From NCBI RefSeq assembly GCF_022605725.1, contig NC_065550.1:26602262-26666261 (forward strand): a stretch of 64,000 nucleotides of DNA, read 5' to 3'. Source of the stretch: Anthonomus grandis grandis (lineage: Eukaryota > Arthropoda > Insecta > Coleoptera > Curculionidae). Both the position numbers and the translations under genes were made by a program. Below the pieces are notes generated by a model. That model did not search any database, was not told the DNA's origin, and worked only from the letters and a program-made list of their open reading frames with translations. How positions within the stretch are numbered: the stretch's first letter is position 1; each line of letters starts with the position of its first letter. This document shows, piece after piece, positions 55,553 through 64,000 of this stretch.

Positions 55553-56689
55553 ACACAACAAAATAACAATTTATACGGCTAAGGTACCATCTGTCGTCAA
55601 TAACCGTGAATAATTTACAAAATTTCAAAGATGCTCAATGACAATTTTGTTCAATAGAGCAAAAAAACATGTTTTAAGTGAATCATCCTTAATAAACCTA
55701 TATTTTTATTTAAAAATTTGAAAGCGTCGTTAAAATAGTTAGCTCTTAAAAAGATAAAAAATCCCGATCTTCTGAATTTGAGGCTTAACTGACGTTACTA
55801 AATAATTTTAAATTACAATATAATTATTTTATTTAAAATTTTATTGCAATTTTTATTTTTGCAAGAGGACTTTTGTTAAGGAAAAAAATTCAGATCTTAC
55901 AAATCGTTGTATCGCCAAGAAAAATTATTTTTCACTGTCAGGTTTGCGTATTTATAGGAAATCATTGCCAAATCATTTTTAAACCATCGCGAAATTCCTA
56001 ACGGGTAAACTTCGGGTTTAGATCCGTTTTCTTAACTCCCGGCTATAAATAACGGACGTTTCGAACCGGCCACGAACGATTCGAAAATTTTAATTCTATT
56101 ATTGTTTGGCTTTAGCTGGAGAGATTGATATATTGTGTGCTTAAATTTGATTTATTTTACTTGAAAATACACTTTCTTGGGTGTAGGTGGATCTAGTTTG
56201 TTATTTTTGAGGTGCAATTTTGATTCTCTTGAAGGTTTATTTGGAACTGCGTAAATAAATTAAATATTTTCTTGAGAAAAGAAACTAGGAGTTTTTATAT
56301 AAATAACTAGGGGTTCATTGTTTTTTAAAGTAAGGAAGACGTGGAAAAATAATTGGAAAAAATCGTTGGAAAAATAAGGTATTTTAAGAGAATTGAAATA
56401 TTTTTTTAAATGGGTTTCACTTAATACTTTTGTTAAAAAAAAAAGGAAGGATGGTAATGAAATGTATTTTTTTATCGCGAGTTCACAAACTACCCGAGAA
56501 CAATACTTTTCCCAGAAAATTCAGGCAAGAGTACAGGATTTAAACGTTGATATAGAAAAAAGTAAAATAGTTCAAATTTCATTATTATATCTTAGTTAGC
56601 ATGAGGTATCATAAAGATGGTAATATTCTTATATCCCCATGTCACTTTAAACCATTATTATCATTTTCATCATCGTCATCGTGAACCCA
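55549..56689. other. no gene; GC-richer patch with TATA-like word
   Basis: At 55970-56090 base composition rises and the sequence reads CCCGGCTATAAATAACGG, with CTATAAATA at 56043-56051 and CG-containing DNA after it. This could be the promoter or first exon of the plus-strand gene whose coding exon lies at 58283. It is only positional evidence. The 68-codon stretch at 56393-56599 has no motif. Confidence 0.35.
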
Positions 56690-57379
56690 TAATTATCCAC
56701 TGTTGGACATAGGTCTCCCTCAATACTTTCCATCTATCCTTATTTGGTGCATTCTACATCCACAATTATTAGTATGTGGGCGGCTTCTACTGCGGAAAGA
56801 TGGACAATACGTATTGTCCATAATCTGGAAAAGTATTTCCAGAAAAAAAGTAAATCTATGTCAGATAATCTGGAAAAGTGGCCTGCTCGATAGAAAGTAT
56901 GGGGGTGGCCAGATGAGGAGCGATGGTGTACTCATTACATGCAGGTCTCTCTTTAATTGCAGAAATTTATATAGTTCTTCTAGCCCTGATTTCTTTGGGA
57001 AAGAGTGTTCAGTTTGGTGCAAAGACCATCATTGTAAATGTAAGGGTCATTGACATCTCTTTTGCTTCATCATCTTATTAATTTTATTAAACCATTGTTG
57101 ACCAAACGGAAATACTACGTAAGACTCATGTTAAGGACAGAGTTATTACTTTTGGACGATTTTAATCTTTCAAATATCTTGTTGCAGTATGAGGATGGTC
57201 AACTTATTCATCAGGGTTTAACTGGCTCCTTACTTGATTCCCATCATCTTTCTCATCGAAGCTAAAAACCATTTGTGAAACTAAAAACAATTTGTTTTTA
57301 GCTTCGATAACGCTCCAAGATTAACAAACCGAACAAGCATTTTCTTGTATTAATATGTGAAGGTGGACTTTGATGCAAT
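56690..57379. other. unassigned repeat-like DNA
   Basis: Begins CACTGTTGGACATAGGTCTC, a phrase I associate with dispersed insect repeats, and has two open stretches (56703-57053 and 57050-57265) without a known domain. An inverted pair AGCTTCGATGAGAAAGATG / CATCTTTCTCATCGAAGCT type sequence is partly present around 57247-57310. I cannot name it. Confidence 0.35.
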
Positions 57380-57970
57380 AAACAAATATCTGAGCAACTT
57401 TAACTTATCTGTACTATCCGATGATATGGATTAAACGCTAGCAACATTTTCGTTTAGCACCAGATTCGTCATTATTTGTGTCTTGGTCATATTGTTTTAG
57501 TCCGACCTCGAGGGAATAGTGCTTTTCTAACATTTCCATTGCATCATTTATACGATCGGCTATAAAGGATGTTTTTGTCTGCATAACTTGACTGAGTTTC
57601 TATTCCAAAGTCTGTCGAAGTCTTATCCAAAAGAGATGTAAATAAATTTAAAGAGATAGTGTCTCCTTGTCGATAGTCTGATGCTAGCCAAAGTGTTTTG
57701 GTAGATGTACTTCATCAAGTTGACTGATGTCTATTTGATATTCAGTCAATGCTGTTAAAAATTTCTGTTAATTTATGGTATCAAAGGCTTCTTCATAATT
57801 CACAAATTTCAGTGGCAAAAGTTTGCTGTACCCGGAAGATTTCTTCATCAAATTCTTTATCACTTAGGTGGTCATTGAATCCAGCTTGTTTTCTGGGCTA
57901 ATAGAAATCAAGCCTAGCATCCAGTCTCCTTGTAATAATTTCTATAAAGAACTTCTATATGTGTGACAGT
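57380..57970 (-). pseudogene. RTE-like reverse transcriptase relic
   Basis: Minus-strand frames read AGFNDHLSDKEFDEEI, LKFVNYEEAFDTIN-like (the F.DYEKAFDS palm motif) and MKYIYQNTLASIRLSTRRHY. This is the RTE order in which I..IYQN..ASVRL leads to the RQGD motif. Stops and shifts throughout, ends not found. Confidence 0.6.
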
Positions 57971-58282
57971 AACCTGATAAAGTTATTAATAAATAAGCGG
58001 TTAGTGTTATTACCAAGGTTTTATCCCAATTAAGGAATTTTTACATTGTCTTTGTTTAACTTTATTAGACTTACCTAATTATCATTTAATTATATGTATT
58101 CGTTTTCTTAAGCCTAATTTTTTTGACGCATGAATTTTTAACGTCTGAATATAAAATATGGTATTTTCGAATTAATGTTTTTCAAACAATCAAAGTTGAA
58201 ATTTTTGTTGAACATGCGTAATTAGAAAAAGTCATCTCAAGGGTTTTTTTTTCATACTAAATTCCTATTTTCTTATTTTCAG
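57971..58282. other. intron-like DNA before the host exon
   Basis: AT-rich sequence ending in a pyrimidine tract and CAG at 58280-58282. A branch-point-like TACTAAATT lies near 58253. Confidence 0.5.
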
Positions 58283-58731
58283 ATATAGTACCTACAATCA
58301 ACCTGCAGGCAATTCAAAATCAAAACCAGACGTACATATACTTCTTAAAAACAATTCTAAAGGAACTTTCTCTCCCAAGTTTCTTTTACAAGACTCGAGC
58401 AAGCAGAAAAACGATGTCTCGAAACACAAACCCAACGAAAACCCCGTGTAAAACGTCGATTACGTGCTCAATCGCACATTGTTAACCCGATCGTGGTGGA
58501 AACTCGCGAGGTGGAAAATGTCAAGTGATACCGAGGGTAAGCACGGCAAGGGTCATCCTTCGGGAACCGTTAAAAAGAAGCATCGGTCAAGGTCGACGCC
58601 AAGGTCAAACGATCTCGATAAGCCGCGAAAGAAGAGGCATCTGAGCGCGGCCAATTCCTTTGCATCCATCCCCAATGCAATCAAACTGTCGATGTTAAAT
58701 AGCGGGTTATTGCCGACAAGCAAGTTTAATG
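58283..58731 (+). CDS. first coding exon of an unrecognised basic protein
   Basis: The exon is bounded by a strong acceptor (CTATTTTCTTATTTTCAG) and donor (AATG|GTAAAG). It starts with about 235 nt of 5' UTR. The coding part begins at the ATG at 58518 (AAAATGT context) and runs 71 codons plus one base: MSSDTEGKHGKGHPSG, then KKKHRSRSTPRS, KPRKKRHLSAANSFASIPNA and MLNSGLLPTSKFN. It is Lys/Arg/Ser-rich with a bipartite nuclear-localisation-like pattern and looks disordered. Its GC and codon use are clearly higher than in the surrounding DNA, as expected for a conserved host exon. An upstream in-frame non-ATG extension is possible. I do not recognise the gene. The next exon must start in phase 1 and was not found in the window. 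Confidence 0.75.
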
Positions 58732-59689
58732 GTAAAGTATAAGGGATGTTGTGTTTAGTATGCATGCAATTAATATTGACGATGAGAAGGAGTAGAGGTA
58801 TTTATAATATGACTAACAAATGAACTAAATCTATTAAAAATGTCACTATTATTCTGCTGACTAGATTAATTAACCAAACCATACCAATACATAAAAATGG
58901 GGATAGAAATGGCCATAATAACTGAGTCGCGTTATGCAAAAAGCTACCATCCCCCATTATACGAAACAATCAGACAAACGAGTATTCTGAACATTAATTT
59001 AGACTTTCTTCTGCAAAAACCTACTAACCAATGTCGACTCTTGACCTTGAAAGTTTTATAAAAATAATCTAAAAATAAAGTTTTCATGTTAGCATAAAAC
59101 TTCCAATCCACTTGGTCAGCACAATGAATTATAATATTTAAATTTCACGGTTTGCATCTGCCATTCAAGTGGTATGGTAGCTTTTTGCAGAATGGCAGCT
59201 TCCTAAATCAACACACATAGAAATATAGATATTAGAAATTTTAAACTATTTTCAGGTTATACTCTATTTCAGAAATGTATTGAGTAATAAACTGGAGAAT
59301 TCCGCTGTTTGGCTAAATTTCGTGGTCGTTCATAGGCGTAGCTACTTATTAATTTAATTTTCATGGATTAAATGCCTTTATTTTGAAAGAGATTAAATAC
59401 TAATTTAGTACTTTTAATCCTTTTGTATAGGTACCTCTTAACGCTTTCTAGCATGCAAAAATGGGGACAGGTTATATATACAGAATATAAATACTTTTAA
59501 ATCATATTTTAAACGTTAGTGTTCACTGCTACGCTGTATTTTAATCAGAATATTATTATAACAATATTTAAAAAAATTTATGTATTCAGTCCAACGAAAA
59601 GATGTTCTAATAATTCTCCACTATCACTGAGTAAAAAAGTTATAATTTTACATACATGATTGCATAAAACACGATTACCTTAGTTAAAC
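58732..59689. other. intron-like DNA with one foldback repeat
   Basis: Follows the donor of the host exon. The only structure I see is the inverted repeat at 58936-59190. Confidence 0.45.
58936..59190. repeat. 255-bp foldback repeat
   Basis: TGCAAAAAGCTACCAT at 58936 is exactly inverted as ATGGTAGCTTTTTGCA at 59173-59188. The interior is unique and non-coding. Probably a small MITE. Confidence 0.65.
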
Positions 59690-60880
59690 TGTACAAGAAA
59701 TTGTTGAAAGATGTTCTCGAATGCCTGGAATTGAAAAGTCCACTATTTTTAAATTGTTGCGGGAAAGAAAATAGCAGGTCAAGTGTAATCTCCCAAGCAA
59801 AAGCCAGGACGACGAACAAAAGTCCTTGATAAAAATACTAAATGTATAATTCGAAGCAAAGTTCACTATTTTTATTTTAAAAAGAAAATACCCACCCTAG
59901 ACAAAATTTTGATGGAGGTTGGCCGAGATGACAATATTCTGTTGATTTTGCCTGGGCAAAGCATAACCGCAAAGCACTTTTACTGAAGAGCGACGAAATT
60001 GTTTGCTGGAGACGAAAATTACTTGAGAAGTATCAAGCAGTACCGCAGGGGAGCAAAAGAAAGTTTTTTATCTTGATGAGATGTGGATTAACGAAGGTTA
60101 TATAGTCCAAAAAATGTGGCAAGACAAAAATATAACCAGTGCTCGCCAAGCTTTCATAGAAGGCCTGTCCACAGGTATTAAAACGCCTTCGGAAAAAGAA
60201 AAAAGACTAATAATCACACATAGTGGAAGCGAGGCTAGATTTTTAAAAGAAGGTCTGCTAACCTTTGAGTCGACTCGCACAGGAGATTACCATGAAGACA
60301 TAAACTCAGACGTTTTCGAAGACTATTTTGGTGAAATGATAAAATTTCTCCCGGCTAATTCGGTGATGGTAATGAATAATGTAAGCTTTAATTCACGGCG
60401 AATAGAGAAGACGCCAACTTGATGTCGGAGAAAGCAAAAAATTATCGATTGGCTGACTGCAAAGGTATTGCGTTTGAAGCAAATTTGATAAAAAAAGAAC
60501 TGCTGGCCATAGCAAACTTACACAAAACTCATTTCATGAAATAAGCCGTGGAAGATATAGCCGAGAAATATAATATAACTGTGTAATATAAATCCTACAG
60601 AACTGATATGGGCGCAGGTAAAAGGATTTGTAGCAAGACAAAACACGACTTTTAAAATCGAAGATGTTAAGCTACTGTTTGAACTACTTCAAGCCATTAC
60701 GGAAGCGACACCAGAGAATTGGCGAAAAGCAGTCCAGCATGTAATTAAGCAAGAGGACAAAATGTGAAATTTTGACGACCTGATCGATCAGACAGTCGAC
60801 CCTTTAATTATAATGTCAAGAGGTGATGATAATTCGTCAGATGACGAAGACTATAATCTATCATAATTTAATTGTTAAAC
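59690..60880 (+). pseudogene. Tc1/mariner/IS630-superfamily transposase relic
   Basis: Helix-turn-helix remnant (CSRMPGIEKSTIFKLLRERK) is followed by a DDE domain: FYLDEMWINEGYIVQKMWQD (first Asp), GLSTGIKTPSEKEKRLIITH, ARFLKEGLLTFESTRTGDYH, then ANSVMVMNNVSFNSR. The second Asp of the usual VMDNAPYHS is N here. Further on come NPTELIWAQVKGFVARQN (Glu of the triad) and an acidic end (SRGDDNSSDDEDY). The 113-codon part 60081-60422 is open. TGA, TAA and frame changes follow near 60420 and 60542. The Asp-to-Asn change alone should abolish catalysis. I know this family by its GLSTG..AP and TGDYH motifs in insects and cnidarians. A possible right end CAGGGAGTCTTACAACGG (inverted) lies at 61010-61026; the left end was not found. 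Confidence 0.8.
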
Positions 60881-61106
60881 ACTCTTGTTGTGCAAAAAGT
60901 TCCAAAAGTGTAATTTTCAACCGTTTTGCTCTACATATTATGTTCAATAAATTTGTGAAAAAAATATATTATTCCATTTAAACAAAAGTAACTTTTATTT
61001 ACGATTCCGTTGTAAGACTCCCTGTATACCTAAAAATGTTTTTATAATATAGATCTAAAAGATATCTATAAACTTTCTTTGGGACACTTTTATATCTATG
61101 CATATA

Positions 61107-61260
61107 TACAGGGTGTCCCAAATTCGTCGGCCACGATGGGGCATGCATTTTGTTATGTTGCGCAACTTTTTACTAATTTAACCAACTCAACCAACCCTGT
61201 ATCTCTAAAAGTTACCCAGTACCCGATGTTGACCCAAGAATTTGAGATACCGTGTGCATA
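61107..61260. mobile_element. 154-bp MITE with mariner-like ends
   Basis: Starts TACAGGGTGTCCCAAATTCG at a TA and ends GAATTTGAGATACCGTGTGC followed by a TA. The ends pair imperfectly over about 22 bp. It is probably a short deletion derivative of a TA-targeted element. Confidence 0.6.
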
Positions 61261-61825
61261 CGTATTATATTACCTTTTTACTTTTTTTTTTTTAAATAAA
61301 ATAGCATTTACATAAATCATTAAAAAAAGTCCCAGTTGCACGCCATTGGAGAACCGCTATTTACATCTGTACTAATACCTAACTAAGGTAGTGGCATAAA
61401 ATATTGGTGGGTCACCGGGTACCACTTTTGCATACCTAATGAGGTTTTATTACTCTATACATTTCTGAAATAGAGTAAAGGAATTTAAAAAAATTAAGTG
61501 TATTAAATTAATGTTTTTGGAATATTACTTAAATAAAATCTAATTAAGTCTAATCCTAGTAAGGTAGAGCTACTATAATTAATTAAAATCTTATAAAATG
61601 AAATTATAATATTTTCCCATAATTCCCCCTCCCGCTAAGATTATTTGTTAACCCGCAAATACAGTATCAAATTCACAAATAGGGTTCACACACTTCAACA
61701 GCAGCTAGATCTGACAAAAAGAAGAAAAAAAATTGTAGACATATGTTTATTGCAGTGTAAAAACGGTATGCTACTGCTTTTTATCAAAATAAAATTGATT
61801 TTTGAAAGGTATCACTAGTATTACA
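61261..61825. other. no recognised feature
   Basis: AT-rich spacer before the tandem array. Nothing seen. Confidence 0.45.
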
Positions 61826-62310
61826 CAAAAATTGCCTTTTACTTTAAAACTCTTCTACTTTTTAGACTAAGATAGGGATATATAAATGAGAATTCGACTT
61901 TTCCCCCTTTTTTTATATCATTGTTTCATTTTCTTAACAGTGTTTGGATCGCCTGGAAATAGTGTTTTTCTTCTTTAATATGTCAATTTATACCCAAAAA
62001 ACATCACTTTATTCTAAAACTCTTCCAATACTTGGACTGAGATAAGGATATATATTGAGAATTCGACTTTTCCACCTTTTCCTATATCACCGCCTCATTT
62101 TCTTAATAGTGTTTGTATCGCCTAGAAATAGTATTTTTCTCCTTTAATTTGTCAAGTTATACCCAAAAAACATCACTTTATTTCCATACTTATCTAATTT
62201 TCCGATTCAGATAGGGATATATACATAAATGAGAGTTCCACTTTTCCACCTTGTCCCATATCATCGTTTCATTTTCTTAACATTGTTTGGATCGCCTGGA
62301 TATAGCGTTA
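61826..62310. repeat. 170-bp tandem repeat, nearly three copies
   Basis: GATAGGGATATAT recurs at 61871, 62041 (GATAAGGATATAT) and 62210. GGATCGCCTGGAAATAG recurs at about 61947, 62116 and 62288. ACCCAAAAAACATCACTTTA recurs at 61992 and 62161. The period is 168-172 bp, near nucleosome length, as common in insect satellites. No open frame is shared between the copies. Confidence 0.85.
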
Positions 62311-64000
62311 GTAATATAATAATTAAAAGCGCAATTCATAGTGCTAAAAAATAAATACATAAGAAATGCGTTAAACGTAAATTAATAAGATAATTAAAAG
62401 ACTTATTTATATGGAGTTCATCTTTTTATTGTTGAGGACGCAAAGAATTTTAATATTATTAGAGATATGTAATTCTCTAGTTCGTTCGAGCCTCATATTA
62501 AATCATTCCTTTTTTGTTTATATTCGCCATAAAAATTTATATCATTTTTTTTATTCTATACAAAAATACAATTTATTGTATGATTTTTTTATTTTTTTGA
62601 CTGTGATGATTCTGTTTACGGTAATTCTTTACTAATCAATTTACTATCTAATCCTAAAAGAATGATACAGAAAATATATACAAAATAGCTGCTTAAGATT
62701 TTCCTTTGACATAAACTGAACATTTGTCATACTCCTGGACTTAAAAATATGAAATAAACGAAAATATTTTTCTCCTTAATAACAAACGATTTAGTTTTTT
62801 TGGTCATCATCAACTTTTTTGCTGCATATTTCTTGAGGATTATAGCACCCTTTCTCGTGTTCTTGTGTATTTAAAGTCACTTTTTCTAAATCTTTGAGAC
62901 GGATTTTGACGCTTGATATATGTGGTCTGCGATGTGTGGCCACGTGAATAAATTTACAAATTGTCAATATTTGTGAGGAAAATTTGCTTAAAAGCCTCGC
63001 AAACATATCCGTAAATTTTGTTCGGTCATAAAAACTGGAGCGGAAACTTCAGCAACTTATCTTCATCAACCAGAGAAACTGACATTCTGGAGCAACTTCG
63101 GAAGTAATTTTAAAACGTATTTTATGGAAGGATGCTTCTCGAACAACATGTTTCGTACCAACTCGAGTAGTGTATTAAGTCCATTTCTCTCCATTAAAAG
63201 AGATATTTATTATTTTCGTTGAAATAATCTGGGCCAAAAAAAAACTATACGTACGTCCTTTAAAAGAGAATATTTCATATTTTTATTATTTATCTTCCAT
63301 ATAGTTAATTTTGTTTCAGCTCAGCGACTCCCTTGTCAATGTAAAGTTCGAAATTGGGAATTTACAAGCCAGTGAGCACGAAATCGATTTACGTACAAGA
63401 GTATAGAAGATTTTTAAAGCCAATAAAATAGCATTTTTGAAAGTAAATTGTATGATAAGCATCAGTGCCTATCTTTTACCTTAAAGAGCTTTTTCTTAGC
63501 AGTAAGTAAATATGCAGGAAAATAGTTGATCTTTTTTTTAGAAATATAAGATGATTTTTAAGCGATTGATCTAAATACAAAATTTGATCAATTGCTCCGA
63601 AAAAAACACGTCTTTTATTTCTAAATTTTTCAAGAACAACACAGCCATCTCCCTTCTTCTGATTTTCTTTTTTTTTGACATAAACTTTTTTTTTAAAATA
63701 CATGAATATTTTTATTTATTCATGATATCATCGTCTATATCTTTTCGTGCTTGTTTATTCAACCGGGTCAGCTTCTTTCTCTAAGTTAAAATACATAGGC
63801 GTCTTTTGAACTATGTTTCAATTTGTCCTAGTTTCAGTTTATTGGATATAACAGGAAAACTTTATTATTTACTAATAAATTTCTCAATACTTCTTATTAA
63901 AAAAATGATTTCCCTAAATTATTTTAAGAAAGATATGAAGAGTCAAGATGCTTTTCCTAAGGGATGTGCTTCATATGGCTCTACCAGACACCTAAAATAA
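62311..64000. other. no gene recognised to the window end
   Basis: AT-rich DNA. A 71-codon ATG-started minus stretch (62791-63006, MFARLLSKFSSQILTI) and a good plus-strand acceptor (TTTTGTTTCAG at 63320) followed by 28 open codons are present. Neither joins in phase to the 58283 exon nor shows a motif. Confidence 0.4.

Noticed and set aside
63320..63405. Acceptor TTTTGTTTCAG followed by LSDSLVNVKFEIGNLQASEH as the next exon of the 58.3-kb gene
   Set aside because: The exon at 58283 ends in phase 1, and this block is open for 28 codons only in phase 0; in the required phase it stops soon and shows no similarity.

Overview
This is eukaryotic, AT-rich nuclear DNA from an insect, most likely a beetle. 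The evidence is short GT-AG introns of 56-63 bp beside introns of several kb, many jockey-like and RTE-like LINE relics, long-TIR mariners, a pogo/Tigger copy, and an insect-like mitochondrial gene. The beetle assignment is an inference from overall character. No operons, CRISPR, tRNA or rRNA were seen.

The best host gene lies on the minus strand at 7620-25057. It is a complete 10-exon gene for the E2 subunit of 2-oxoglutarate dehydrogenase (dihydrolipoyllysine-residue succinyltransferase, DLST, about 480 aa). It has a mitochondrial presequence, one lipoyl domain, a Pro/Ala linker and a full catalytic domain. All ten exons join in phase, including an 86-bp exon 2 found by splice phase. Introns 3, 5 and 8 are packed with transposons. 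A second host exon, with an excellent acceptor, an ATG and a donor, lies on the plus strand at 58283-58731. It starts a basic, Ser-rich protein that I do not recognise and continues outside the window or in undetected exons.

Layout: 1-7.4 kb, LINE relics, one of them split exactly at a TA by a DD41D mariner with 340-bp TIRs, then a 391-bp tandem dimer. 7.6-25.3 kb, the DLST gene with its intronic load: a decayed mariner that holds a near-intact spliced DD41D mariner with 495-bp TIRs; a rearranged mariner; and a LINE split by a Tigger element. 25.3-36.8 kb, LINE relics, a weak satellite, a mariner nest that holds a MITE and a jockey-like LINE, a GC-rich island and a further mariner relic. 37-51 kb, foldback repeats with hammerhead-like motifs, RTE and jockey-like relics, and a 0.5-kb non-transposon tandem duplication. 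51-56 kb, largely empty apart from a foldback element with a 165-bp tandem-repeat core. 56-64 kb, an RTE relic, the second host exon, a Tc1/mariner/IS630-type transposase relic and a 170-bp tandem array.

Splice sites were called from GT/AG, reading phase and remembered family similarity. No alignment or expression data were used, and the transposon family names rest on motifs only.
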